64,000 nucleotides of DNA from Ryuthela nishihirai. Its lineage: Eukaryota > Arthropoda > Arachnida > Araneae > Heptathelidae. The notes beneath the pieces are model-generated. The model saw only the letters and a list, made by a program, of their open reading frames with translations, was not told the DNA's origin and made no database searches. The position numbers and the translations under genes are program-made. This document shows positions 53,824 through 64,000 of the stretch, piece by piece. Position 1 is the stretch's first letter. Each line of letters starts with the position of its first letter. Location: assembly GCA_038380435.1 (NCBI GenBank), contig JAWZYU010000034.1, forward strand, positions 4,136,704-4,200,703. Reading direction: 5' to 3'.

Positions 53824-55234
53824 CCTTTTACTGTGCCAGAACTCTCATTTATGCTACTACTCTAGTAAAAACAGAATGAAAAGTTTCACTTTTCAACATC
53901 TTAGTAGAAAATGTCTTTTTTTTAAATATTGCAAAATAACTGAAGCTTTTGTTCCAGATTATACACTTGAATTCTTGTTATCAGCAACATTTAATGAGCC
54001 GTGCATAATTTACAAGGAACCTCCTTTTGTGAAAACCCAGATATATGCATAAATAACTCAGTTTACTTTTTAAAAAAATATCTAATTTGTTCTCTGTAAG
54101 CTTGGTACTTCTTCATTTTCTTTGGATTAGCAGAGCAGAAGAGTTCCTGAAAACGAACCTGCATAAAATCAAAAGATTCCCGTTTGTCTAATTACGCGAA
54201 TCTGGCATCATTAGAGCACTCGGTAATTAATTCTCTCTGTGTGGCAATGCCCGTGGAGATTTGAGCCCAGCCGGGGCTGCAGCCAATGAGAGTGCAGAGA
54301 TCCGAGACTGCGCGCACGAGACATTCGCCACTTGTTAACAAGAGCTCTTGTGCAAAATGTCTGCTGTAATCTTTTGAAAGGAGAAATTATAAGAATGCTT
54401 TTCAAAACATCAGATATGCACGAAATTTTAATCTTTTTTTTTGGTTCTTTGGAGATGCTTTAAGTGAATTTCTACCAAAATTGTTGTTTTTGAAGGCTGC
54501 AAGTGAAACGAAACTTATTTTTATAATTTATTTTCGCGCAGGTTTCAGCAACTTATTTCTATGGGTTTAATTCTCAAGATGAAATTGTTTATACATTCCA
54601 GAATTTTTTTGCTACACAATCCATAGAAACGTATGAAAAACTCGGTGAGCATTTTGGTTGTTTTAATATGAAATTTCTAAACAGTTTTCGGACTTTGATG
54701 TGACTTCTTTTTCAGTCTGCTGGAAGCTGAACTCAAGATTCGGTGCATAAAGTTTCGAGCGGTTGAAACCAGCTTCATCAGAGTAGAAAAGGGCACAGGA
54801 TTCATTCGAGTATTTTTTGCCAGTTAATAAGCCATTATCGTCAGGCTAAGGAACTATGATTTTAACTATTATATCATCTGTGATCTTTGCAGATTGGCAG
54901 ATCCATTTTGGTTTTTGACTTGATGTCATCATGTTCTCGCGAATCTTTCCAAGTTTACAAAGGTTGGAATGGAACTTGAACATCATTCTGGATCGTCATA
55001 CGATCGCTAATATTGTTTATTTAGTTAAGATGTCAGTCTCAGTCATTAGAAATTCAGTTTTCTTTTCCGGTTCGATATATTACTAAATTTATTGCCTCCG
55101 ATTCCTACAAAGATATATAGAAATGAAGCTAAACTCTATAAAAATAATGCATGTAGATTCAACAACACTTTGAGAGTGTTAACCCATATCTAATAAAAGT
55201 AATAGAAATTTCGCGTTCACTAACATCTATTGTA
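53824..55234. other. Longest repeat-free stretch
   Basis: About 1.4 kb without recognised repeats. Around 54195-54330 it is richer in G+C, with tcattagagcactcggtaat, gcagccaatgagagtgc (CCAAT on the plus strand) and gactgcgcgcacgag. This could be a regulatory element or promoter of a host gene, but no coding exon is visible. Confidence 0.4.
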
Positions 55235-55408
55235 CAGTCGCTCAAAATAATATCCGAACGCTATGGTTGATTACAAAATTCAGAAAAAATATCTGGCAAC
55301 CACGTGACACGAAGGTTGCCAAACTAATTTCTAAAAAAAATCGTTGCCAGATATTTTTTTCTGAATTCTGTAATCAACCATAGTGTTCGGATATTTTTTG
55401 AGCGACTG
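55235..55408. mobile_element. M1 MITE, short form
   Basis: TA-flanked, with a shortened left arm (ctggcaaccacgtgacacg). Its right TA coincides with the TA in the SINE1 head word ctcg-TA-atctg. Confidence 0.88.
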
Positions 55409-55666
55409 TAATCTGTAGTTCCTAGGATCCAGTCCCACTTGGGTCAACTTTGAGATTTGTCTCCGCTAAATCCCATCATGCTCTCGATGAGAAAGAGGGA
55501 CACCGATGGCTTGGAGAGACCGCCGTCCGTTAGATGGGACGTTAAGACATGGATCAGTGTGCAGAAAAAGCCATGTCCTATGCACGATAAAGAATACGCT
55601 GGATGGCCTTGACGGAAGACTTCCATCTGTCTCCCAACAGCTGTTCCAATGGGTCCCCAACCTTCC
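55409..55666 (+). mobile_element. SINE1 copy, head start and tail end missing
   Basis: From taatctgtagttcctagg to gggtccccaaccttcc. The left limit is the M1 insertion point, but the missing first part of the head is not found on M1's other side, so a deletion accompanied or followed the M1 insertion. Confidence 0.8.
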
Positions 55667-55668
55667 TA

Positions 55669-56148
55669 GGGGCGGGGGTGGCTCAGTCGGTAGCTCGCCA
55701 GGCTCGTAATCTGTAGTTCTCAGGTCGAGTCCCAGCTGGGTCAGCTTTGAGAGATATCTCCGATAAATTCCCTGTCCTGCCAACAGTCAGTACGGGACAC
55801 TGATAGGCTTGGGAAGGACGCCGTCCGTCGGATGGACGTTAAACTGTGGCCCCGTGTGCACGAGAGCCATACCCTTGCACGTTAAAGAACACGCTGGATG
55901 GCCTTGACGGAAGGCTACCATCTGTCTCCTAACAGCTGTTCCAGTGGGTTCCCTCCCCCAACCTTCTCTGAGCTTTTGGGGTCCTTGTGACCTGGCCATT
56001 TAGCCCATTGTGTGCAAAAAAGTGCCGCTCAGGCGTAAAACAACCTAACCTCTCCCCCCAACCTTCTATGAGCCTTTGGGGTCCTTATGACTTAGCCATT
56101 TAGCACAATAAGTGCAAAAATATGCCATTCAAGAGTAACCCATATCGA
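55669..56148 (+). mobile_element. SINE1 copy, full, with one 105-bp extra tail
   Basis: A full SINE1 to caacctaacc at 56049, then one more terminal unit (tctccccccaaccttctatg to gccattcaagagtaaccc). The start point of the extra unit matches that of the 105-bp array at 8126-8580. Confidence 0.85.
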
Positions 56149-56149
56149 C

Positions 56150-56996
56150 ATTAGCTAGAAATGTGGCAAATTGAAATGTGGCAATTATCTATTTCGTCGT
56201 TAGTTAGAAATGTGACATATTTGAATCATCAGCCTTTTATTTTAAAGACGTATTAGACTCTAAAGACTTTACACTTGCATTTTTTTAATTTTTATAGAAG
56301 CACCAAAATCATTCTTTTGTAATATATAAACTCGACAAAAAAACAAATCGCGTTGCATTATTTTATTCACCATTCCCCCAATATTATTCTGAAGAAAAAC
56401 AAGTCTTGAAGACCCACTAAATCCAAACATACCTTTCCTTTATATAAAAAAAAACCACCAACCTCATCTGCTTCCGATCTTAAAATCCGAACGAAAACTC
56501 CAATCCCGTAATTAATCAGTTCCTTTACATCGTAAAAGACTTAAGATTTTTGCCCTTATTTGCTCTCAATAACATCTTACATCGCAGCTGCTGCCACCAC
56601 TCGTAGATTCCTTTCAAAAGACGAACCCAGTTTCGGCCGCTTTTGTCTCGGCCGCAGCAATCAAGGGAAAACGAACAAAGGACGAAAACGAACCCACCAA
56701 CCGTAAACGCAATACCCGCAACCGTCGCATCGTACAACTCGTCTGCTTCAGATCTATTTTTTCCTTCTGCATTTTCGTTCACTCGTTGCTGTTGCCATAT
56801 CCGTGATCTTGTTTACAGCAGAACTTTCGTCTGCACTTTTTTTTCCACGTTTTCATTCTTAAGGTAGGTTTGTTATTTTACGGTGGGTTGCTTTAACTCT
56901 ACAAAATAGAGTTCGATTTCTTAAAAAGGAAGTCTTTTTATACTGAATAGAGTAAATCGAAGATAGCATTCCTGTTTATGCGACATGGATCGAATA
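56150..56996. other. Unassigned stretch, possible 5' exon
   Basis: No repeats recognised. 56525-56862 is less AT-rich than its surroundings. A plus-strand open frame of 74 codons from 56643 runs into cttaaggtaggt at about 56860, which fits a splice donor. Without transcript data this is only a possibility. Confidence 0.3.
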
Positions 56997-57187
56997 CAGG
57001 CGCTCAAAAAAGTATACGAACACTACAGTTGATTACAGAATTCATAAAAATATCTGGCAACGATTAGCAACCTTCGTGTCACGTGACACGAAGGTTGCTA
57101 AAAAAATTCTAAGAAAAAAATCGTTGCCAGATATTTTTCTGAATTCTGTAATCAACCGTAGTGTTCGGATACTTTTTTGAGCGACTG
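56997..57187. mobile_element. M1 MITE, short form
   Basis: TA then caggcgctcaaaaaagtata; ends gagcgactg then TA. Left arm shortened before the centre cgtgtcacgtgacacg. Confidence 0.9.
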
Positions 57188-57346
57188 TACCAAAATATCT
57201 TACTCGGTTTTATTTATGTAAATTTTTTTAAATTTTGTGGCCTTTGAATTTCATTTTTTAACAATCAATCGCTTGCCAGTATTTAGTAAAAAGGAACACT
57301 GAAAAAAACTACCTAGGAGATGCAATGAAAAAATGAAAAATATATA

Positions 57347-57425
57347 CACAGTCGTATCAGAATAATATGACCACCTACCATAGTATATGCATGGCAGGTG
57401 GTCATATTATTCTGATACGACTGTG
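57347..57425. mobile_element. M2 MITE, complete minimal hairpin
   Basis: 79 bp flanked by TA. Arms of 35 bp (cacagtcgtatcagaataat, then atgaccacctaccat) pair with one mismatch around a short centre agtatatgc. This is the complete reference for M2, whose halves occur at 15371-15401 and 60060-60087. Long M1 copies contain a related segment, aaaataatatgaccacc. Confidence 0.93.
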
Positions 57426-57639
57426 TATATATTTGTGTAACAAATTAGTTTATTATGTTAAGGTAATCAGAATGACAGACTGGATTTACGTTGCAGTACA
57501 ACAATCCTTCCGTTCAAGGGGTCTTCAAAAAGTTTCTTGTAAAATGCGTGAAATATGCGTAAGTTTAATCACTAGTATTTAGGGAGGCAAGGTAAGGGGG
57601 GGGGGGGGTCCTAAGTACATTGACTCATGAAAGCAGTTA

Positions 57640-57856
57640 CAGTCGCTCAAAAAAGTATCCGAACACTATGGTTGATTGCAGAATTCCGAAAAAAATATCT
57701 GGCAACGATGATTTTAGAAATTAGTGATCTGGCAACCTTCGTGTCACGTGTTACGAAGGTTGCCAGATCACTAATTTCTAAAAAAAATCGTTGCCAGATA
57801 TTTTTTTCTGAATTCTGCAATCAACCATAGTGTTCGGATACTTTTTTGAGCGACTG
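57640..57856. mobile_element. M1 MITE, short canonical form
   Basis: 217 bp between TA dinucleotides, near-perfect palindrome, centre gtcacgtgttacg. Very similar to 20463-20676. Confidence 0.95.
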
Positions 57857-58427
57857 TACAACTCAAGAAAGGTATAAAGTGAATAATATTTCAATTTATT
57901 TACCTAATATCATTTCCATTTTTTTGGTTAATTCGTATTAAACCATTTATTCATGTGTGTGTGTCGACACAAAAACGGAAATTACAAAATGAATGTTCCG
58001 GTTTCATTTCCTGCGAGCTTGTGGCAATCGCTTTCATTCCTAGATCTGATACCCATATCTCTTTCTGTTATCAAAGACTCTTTGATCCTATTTTGATTTC
58101 TATTCTAACAACCAGTGCCATGTGGACAGCAAAAATCGTTCTCATATGCGTGTATTTCAGACAGAAAACATCTCGTTACAAGAAGAAGAAAAGCTCACGC
58201 AAATAATCTTATATCCATAACCGTGTTCTAGCTAGGCAGACCGTGACCGTATCAGCAACTGCAGTATTCGATTTCTTTTCTTTTGTTGCATTTCAAAGCT
58301 ACAAGATCTGTTTGTAAGAATATTTAGAGCAAAAGAAACTCTTCGAAAAACGATGTGCGAGCAGATAAAGTACGATAGATGCAGAATACGGCGCGCTGCC
58401 GCCATTTCGGATTTTAACCTCACAGAG
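57857..58427. other. Unassigned stretch
   Basis: No repeat recognised. Ends in gcgcgctgccgccatttcgg (58390-58410), with a YY1-like core. An 83-codon plus-strand open frame from 57955 has no known motif. Confidence 0.35.
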
Positions 58428-58742
58428 TTGTTGTGTTGGGTTATTTTACCTCTGAGCGGCACTTTTATGCACACAATGGGCTAAATGGCCAGGTCACATG
58501 GACCCCGAAGGCTCAGAGAAGGTTGGGGGAGGGGAGAAGGTTGGGGGAAGGGACCAACTGGAGCAGCTGTTGGGAGACAGATGGTAGCCTCCCGTCAAGG
58601 TCATCCAGAGTGTTCTTTAACGTGCACAGAGTATGGCTCTCCCACACACGGGGCCACGGCTTAACGTCCCATCCGTCGGACGGCGGCCTTTCCAACATTA
58701 TCGGTGTCCCCTACTGACCGTGGACAGGACGGGGAATTTTGC
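58428..58742 (-). mobile_element. SINE1 copy, 5'-truncated
   Basis: Minus-strand, tail ttgttgtgttgggttatttt, core ending ggggaattttgc. Perfect 13-bp target-site duplication taacctcacagag (58415-58427 and 58743-58755). A 19-bp internal repeat of gaaggttggggga lies at 58518-58550. Confidence 0.95.
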
Positions 58743-58779
58743 TAACCTCACAGAGCCAGAGAGACTGCAGTGTTGCGTG

Positions 58780-59085
58780 GTGCAGATGACTCAGTCGGTA
58801 GCGCGCCAAACTGGTAATCTGAAGTTCCAAGGTTCGAATTCCTACTGTGAGATTGGTCTCCACTAATCTCCCCCCCCCCCCTGCTAGGCTTGGTAAGGCC
58901 ACCGTCCATCAGATGGAACCATCTATTCTGAGTGGCCGTCAGTGGCTCCGTGTGCAGATAAAGCCATATTCTGTACACGTTAAAGAACACGCTGGATGGC
59001 CTTCACGAAAGGCTACCACCTGTTCCCAAACAGCTATCCAGTGGGTCTCCTTCCTCCAACCTTCGGTAAGATCCAAATCGTGGGG
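58780..59085 (+). mobile_element. SINE1 copy, old and diverged
   Basis: Plus-strand head gatgactcagtcggtagcgc and aaggttcgaattcc, then a shortened core and tail body (cgttaaagaacacgctgg). Many substitutions. Confidence 0.75.
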
Positions 59086-59124
59086 AGGGGGTCAAGAAAT
59101 GCAATGCAGCCGAAAACATGTAGT

Positions 59125-59437
59125 GGGGGTTGGGTTCGGTTGTTTTACCTCTGAGCGGCATTTTTTTGCACACCATAGGCTAAATGGTCAGGTCACAAGG
59201 ACCCCAAAGGCTCAGAGAAGGTTGGAGGAGGAGACCCACTAAAACAGCTATTGGGAGATAGATGATAACCTCCTGTCAAGGCCATCCAGCGTGTTCTTTA
59301 ACGTGTGCGTGGTGTGGTTCTCCCATACACGGTACAACGGATTAACGTCCCATCCGACGGACGGCGGCCTTTCCAAGACTATCGGTGTCCCCTACTGACC
59401 GTGGGCAGAGCGAGGAATTCTGCTGAGCTAAAATTGG
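59125..59437 (-). mobile_element. SINE1 copy, 5'-truncated
   Basis: Minus-strand, tail ttgggttcggttgtttta, core to gaccgtgggcagagcgagga. No head. Confidence 0.87.
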
Positions 59438-59654
59438 GATTTTGATTTCCAATGCAGTATAACATTTCCTCCACCGTTCTATGGGTTTTTAATAATTTTT
59501 CTGCCTCTCACACTGAAAGGGAGATCAGAATGCCCCCCCCCCCCCTCAGATCCGGCCCTTGAATACTTGTAACCTAACCATTTAGCTCACTGTGTGAAAA
59601 AAAATTGCCGCTCAGTGATAAAACAACTGAACCTCAGTACTGAGTTCTAATCTG

Positions 59655-60022
59655 ATAGGGGCGGGGGTGGCTCAGTCGGTAGCGCGCCAGGCTCGTAATC
59701 TGTAGTTCCCAGGTTCGAGTCCCAGCTGGGTCAGCGTTGAGATTTATCTCCGCAAAATTCCCTGCCCACTGTCAGTAGGGGACACCGATGGGCTTGGAAA
59801 GGCCGCCGTCCGTCGGATGGGACGTTAAGCCGTGGCCCCGTGTGCGGGAAAACCACACCCTGTGCACGTTAAAGAACACACTGAATGGCCTTGACGGGAG
59901 GCTACCATCTGTCTCCCAACAGCTGTTCCAGTAGGTCCCCTAACCTTCTCTGAGATTTTGGGGTCCTTGTGACCTGGCCATTTAGCCCAGTCAAGTGTCG
60001 CTCACAGGTAAAACAACCCAAC
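59655..60022 (+). mobile_element. SINE1 copy, nearly full length
   Basis: Complete head and core; the tail body lacks part of the cccctccccc segment and of gtgtgcaaaaaag. Ends aaacaacccaac. Confidence 0.88.
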
Positions 60023-60059
60023 CTGTGACGCACCTAGGAGGGTTCACTATGATTCCGTG

Positions 60060-60087
60060 TGTGGACATATTATTCTGATACGACTAT
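60060..60087. mobile_element. Half M2 MITE
   Basis: tgtggacatattattctgat followed by acgactatg and TA: one M2 arm with small changes. The other arm is absent. Confidence 0.7.
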
Positions 60088-60090
60088 GTA

Positions 60091-60586
60091 TATGCTACGA
60101 ACAATATATGCTGTTAAAAAAAATATTAATGTGACCTTAAAAATTATGTTAAAGGATTTATTATCTTTTTTTTTGGAGGGGTTGTTTCCTTAATTGGACG
60201 TTTATTCTGAGTGGTTTGCTTTTAAGTGTGGAAACAAAGTTTCATGTTTAACGATAATACAACGTTTATTAAGAGGGTGATTTTAATGAGATCACTGGCT
60301 ATTATATTGTAGCATATAAGTATATTAGATCAACGTTATCTGAGATTATTTCATCTTGGTGGGTATTTAAATATGAAAACAGGTTTCGTGTTTAGTGATA
60401 TGCGATGCTACGAAAATGCTTCTAATGAGATTGTTAAATCTTCGTTTCTGTTTTTATCTTTTCTGCGCGAAGATAAGGATTTGTTTTTCAAGACAACGAA
60501 TTTTTTTTCTCTTTAATAGATTTTGCTTTTTTTTTTAGCGCCGAACCAAATTATGTATACACTGCGTGTTCTCTGAAGGTGAATTT
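60091..60586. other. Unassigned AT-rich stretch
   Basis: No gene or recognised repeat. Confidence 0.45.
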
Positions 60587-60770
60587 GGGTTGTTTTACCT
60601 CTGAGCAGCACTTTTTTTTTGCACACAATGGCCAGGTTACAAGAACCCCAAGGACTCAGAGAAAGTTGAGGGACGAGATCTACTGAACAGCTGTTAGGAG
60701 ACAGATGGTAGCCTCCCATCAAGGCCATCCAGCAGGTACTTTAACGTGCAGAAGGTTTGAGTCTTCTGAA
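60587..60770 (-). mobile_element. SINE1 tail body, minus strand
   Basis: ttgggttgttttacctctga to ctttaacgtgcagaagg. Core and head missing; the next SINE1 piece lies in the opposite direction. Confidence 0.82.
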
Positions 60771-60775
60771 CGGAA

Positions 60776-61095
60776 CCTGGGTCAGCGATGAGATTTATCT
60801 TCGCATAATTCCCCGCCCTGACCACAGTCAGTAAGGGACAGCGATGGTCTTGGAACGGCCGCCGTCCGTCGGATGGGACGTTAAACCGTGGCCCCGTGTG
60901 CGAGAGAGACATACCCTGTGCACGTTAAAGAACACTCTGGATGCCCTTGACGGGAGGCTACCATCTCTCTCCCAACAGCTGTTCCAGTGGGTTCCCTCCC
61001 CCCAACGTTCTCTGAGTCTTCGGGGTCCACGTGACCTGGCCATTTAGCCCATGGTGTACAAATAAGTGCCGCTCAACGGTGAAACAACCCAACCC
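60776..61095 (+). mobile_element. SINE1 copy, head incomplete
   Basis: From cctgggtcagcgatgagat through core and tail body to caacccaaccc. With the preceding piece it forms a divergent pair. Confidence 0.85.
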
Positions 61096-61204
61096 TGAAC
61101 GGGGCCACGGCTTAAAGTTCCGTCTGACTGACGACAGCCTTTTAAAGTCAATGTGTCACCTTTCTCTCCTAGGTTTCTAGAGCTACAGAAGATTGGCGCA
61201 TATA

Positions 61205-61711
61205 CAGTCGCTCAAAAAAGTATCCGAACACTACGGTTGATTACAGAATTCAGAAAAAATATCTGGCAACGATTTTTTTTAGAAATTTTTTAACAAAAGG
61301 TTGCTAAAAAAATTAGCAATCTTCGTGCAACGTGACACGAAGTTTTTTACGTACACGAAGGTTTTTACGCAACGTACACGGAGGTTTTTAGCAACCTTCG
61401 TGTCACGTGACACGAAGGTTGCTAAAAAATTTCTAAAAAAAATCGTTGCCAGATATTTTTTCTGAATTCTGTAATCAACCGTAGTGTTCGGATACTTTTT
61501 TGAGCGACTGTAGGTGGTCATATTATTTTGATACTAGATCGTGTGGGCTCACTCACGGAAATATTGAGCGTGTGCAGTTACCGTTCACAGAAATCTGTAA
61601 TCACGTGACACGAAGGTTGCCACATCACTAATTTCTAAAAACATCGTTGCCAGATATTTTTTTCTGAATTCTGTAAAAACCGTAGTGTTCGGATACCTTT
61701 TTGTGCGACTG
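61205..61711. mobile_element. M1 MITE, long composite form, rearranged centre
   Basis: TA then cagtcgctc at 61205. At 61290-61420 the centre is multiplied: four or more variants of acgaaggtttttacg and gtgacacgaagg. Then a complete right half, ggtggtcatattattttgat, part of the hairpin region and a decayed final end gtgcgactg. Confidence 0.87.
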
Positions 61712-61784
61712 AACCTATGATTATAATACGTATAAAATCAAGAATTTTTACAATATAGAGTTATATATCAATCCTGACGAGGAC

Positions 61785-61995
61785 GGGTAGTAGCTAAGTC
61801 GGTAAAGCGCCAGACGCGTCATATGTAGTTGCGATGTTCGAGTCTCTCCTCTGCTGGCTTTGATATTTATTCCGCAAAACCCCCACACTGTCCTAGGTGA
61901 GAAAATGAACGACGATAGGCTTGGCAAGGCCGCCATCCGTCGGATGGGACGTTAAGCAGTAGCTCTGTACGCACTTAAAGAACATGCCAGACGGT
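61785..61995 (+). mobile_element. SINE1 copy, old and diverged
   Basis: Head gggtagtagctaagtcggta and gatgttcgagtctc, short core with tcggatgggacgttaagc, tail cacttaaagaacatgcc. Truncated at the start of the next SINE1. Confidence 0.72.
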
Positions 61996-62002
61996 CTGGG
62001 GG

Positions 62003-62717
62003 GGGGGGCTCAGTCGGTAGTGCCGCAGGCTCTAAATCTGTAGTTCCCAGGTTCGAGTCCCGCCTGATCCAGCGTTGAGATTTATCTCCGCAAAACTCCC
62101 CACTCTGCCGTCTGTCGGTAGCGGACACGGATGGGCTTGGAAAGGCCGCCGTCCATCAGATGAGACATTAAGCCGTGGCTCCGTGAGAGGGAGAACCATA
62201 CGCTATGCACGTTAGAGAACACACTGGATGGCGTTGACGGGAGGCTACCATCTCTCTGCCAACAGCTGTTCCAGTGGGTCTCCTCCCCCAACCTTCTCTG
62301 AGCCCTTGGGGTCCATGTGACCTGGTCATTTAGCCCATGGTGTGCAAAAAAGTGCCTCTCAAAGGTAAAACAATCCAACGTTAAAGAACACGCTGGATGG
62401 CCTTGACGGGAGGCTACCATCTCTCTCCCAACAGCTGTTCCAATGGGTCCCCTTTCCCAACCTTCTCTGAGCCCTTGGGGTCCATGTGACCTGGTCATTT
62501 AGCCTATGGTGTGCAAAAAAGTGCCTCTCAGAGGAAAAACTACCCAACGTTAAAGAACACGCTGGATGGCGTTGACGGGAGGCTACCATCTCTCTCCCAA
62601 CAGCTGTTCCAGTGGGTCCCCTCCCACAACCTTCTCTAAGCCCTTGGGTTCCATGTGACCTAGCCATTTAGCCCATTGTGTGCAAAAAGATGCAGCTCAG
62701 TGGTAAAACAACCGAAC
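62003..62717 (+). mobile_element. SINE1 with three tail bodies
   Basis: Head from gggggggctcagtcggtag, core, then tail bodies with the usual junction at 62379 and 62548 (169 bp apart). It ends aaaacaaccgaacccaaccc. All three bodies share agcccttggg and ctctctcc variants, so the array has been homogenised locally. Confidence 0.9.
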
Positions 62718-62718
62718 C

Positions 62719-63453
62719 CAACCCATCTGGGTGGGGCAATATCAATGTCGTGCAGTGTATTTCTAAAACTTTTCCATTTCAAGTGAGGGCAATCCAAGCC
62801 GCCAAATGTTCATTAAACCCCTACGAAGTTCTGAGCCCTTGGCATCTAGCATATTTAGCTCATTTCTTGCAAAAAATAAGTGCGAAGAAATAAGTGCAAT
62901 TTGTGCAAAAAAATAAATTAGAGGTAGAAAAACTAGGTCTCTTAAAAAGTTACGGAATAAAAAATGCTTAAAAGAAAAACTAAAATTCTAAGTTACTGAC
63001 GAAGCAAAAAGACTATTAATTATAGTTAATGTGAAGAAATTTTTTTAAAGTTTTTTTTTATTCGAGCAGAGAGCTAAAGGAATTTCGGTCTTAATAATAA
63101 GAGCCACATCATCAGGCGCTTGGAATGGAAGACAAATAAACTTTTGCGAAGTCATCGAGGATGCGCTTTAAGGGCCGAGGTTAAGGCCTTACTGACAGAT
63201 AGATCTTCGGCAAATGTCGGGATTCCGCCTCATTTGCATAATCTCATTGTCTTTGCATCACATTCACGATGCTTCCGAACGCCAAATGACACTTCGCGAG
63301 GCATCGGGTCTTTAAAAGCCATTTGCACCTGAAAATAAAAAGGAAAATGTATTCCGCTTCTTCTGAAAACAGACAAGAAATCTTTTATAAATCCAGCAGA
63401 AGATGTCGCCGTCTGTTAGTTGAGATTCTGCTGACCCAGATCTTTCTCCAAAC
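62719..63453. other. Mostly unique stretch with octamer/Sox-like cluster
   Basis: 62830-62930 resembles a decayed SINE1 tail (gagcccttggcatc, catttcttgcaaaaaat). At 63231-63258 the words catttgcataatctcattgt and ctttgcat combine an octamer (ATTTGCAT), a Sox-like CATTGT and a second octamer-like word. No coding exon is recognised. Confidence 0.4.
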
Positions 63454-64000
63454 CAGTGGTTCCCAAAGTGGTCTGGGCGGGGGTGGCTCAGTCGGTAGCG
63501 CGCCAGGCTCGTAATCTGTAGTTCCCAGGTTCGAGTCCCAGCTGGGTCAGCGTTGAGATTTATCTCCACAAAATTCCCCGCCCTGCCCACGGTCAGTAGG
63601 GGACACCAATGGGCTTGGAAAGGCCGTCGTCCGTCGGATGGGACGTTAAGCCGTGGCCCCGTGTGCGGGAGAGCCATACCCTGTGCACGTTAAAGAACAC
63701 GCTGGATGGCCTTGACGGGAGGCTACCATCTGTCTCCCAACAACTGTTCCAGTGGGTCCCCTCCCCCAACCTTCTCTGAGCCTTCGGGGTCCTTGTGGCC
63801 TGGCCATTTAGCCCATGGTGTGCAAAAAAGTGACGCTCAGAGGTAAAACAACCCAACCCAAAGTGATTCCTACGGACCCCTAGGGGTCCTTGTGACCGCT
63901 TAGGGGGTCTGTGGCAAATTAAAATTAATTTGGGGGTGCGTGGACAACGTCGGGGGTCCGCGAAAGTTTTAATATAAAGTAAAATAATTGTGACCCATAT
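63454..64000. mobile_element. hAT-like element left end, continues past window
   Basis: Starts cagtggttcccaaagtg, is interrupted by SINE1, and continues attcctacggacccctaggg and tgggggtgcgtggac to the window end. The CAGTGGTTCCCAA start followed by a ggacccctaggggtcc stem is typical of hAT elements. The right end is outside the window. Confidence 0.75.
63471..63856 (+). mobile_element. SINE1 copy, full length, in hAT end
   Basis: Complete head, core and tail body. Target-site duplication cccaaagtg (63462-63470 and 63857-63865). A clean, near-consensus copy, hence probably young. Confidence 0.94.

Noticed and set aside
56525..56782. 85-codon minus-strand open frame as a gene
   Set aside because: No recognisable domain, start context or neighbouring exon; it overlaps a plus-strand open frame of similar length. 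Kept only as a possible exon region.
57955..58206. 83-codon plus-strand open frame
   Set aside because: No motif and no support beyond lack of stops in AT-rich DNA.

Overview
The window is repeat-dense, AT-rich animal DNA with no intact host gene. Protein relics (a Tc1-type transposase, a DUF4817 protein, an APE/RT retrotransposon and an uncharacterised MPFAVPMVWREP family known to me from many arthropod genomes) point to an arthropod. Chelicerate is a guess from the repeat style, not shown. Everything that can be recognised is mobile or tandem sequence, much of it nested, so the window is best read as a record of insertions.

Layout. 1-5.8 kb: a satellite with a 213-bp higher-order unit of five ~42-43 bp monomers. 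5.8-18.8 kb: two tRNA-derived SINE families (called SINE1 and SINE2 here), palindromic TA-flanked MITEs (M1, M2, and a mariner-like one), a broken copy of the uncharacterised gene family at 10.4-12.4 kb, and two adjacent minisatellites at 15.6-16.6 kb. 18.9-22.9 kb: a LINE interrupted by a Tc1-like transposon, itself interrupted by an M1 MITE; a 51-bp piece of the dead transposase is amplified 12 times. 23-34.5 kb: further MITEs, SINEs, a second Tc1 remnant and a DUF4817 element. 34.6-36.5 kb: the largest SINE1 tail array. 39.4-42.7 kb: a duplicated minisatellite block carrying M1 at the same site. 45-48.6 kb: an inverted duplication whose two arms carry the same SINE1. 47.3 kb: a SINE2-head/SINE1 chimera. 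49.2-50.4 kb: a second LINE copy cut by SINE2. 51-64 kb: more of the same, with three hAT-like pieces and the least repetitive stretches (53.8-55.2, 56.2-57.0, 62.7-63.4 kb).

SINE1 is the dominant player. A full copy is about 385 bp: a tRNA-like head (A box TGGCTCAGTCGG, B box GGTTCGAGTCCC), a conserved core, a 169-bp tail body starting CGTTAAAGAAC, and an AACCC-type 3' end. Several copies have 9-18 bp target-site duplications, so it moves by target-primed reverse transcription. At six loci the 169-bp tail body is repeated in tandem with the same junction, and at least three whole arrays sit inside one target-site duplication. I consider this multimeric-tail SINE the most interesting system here.

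Limits: all boundaries, family names and copy counts were read by eye; no alignment, database search or folding was run.
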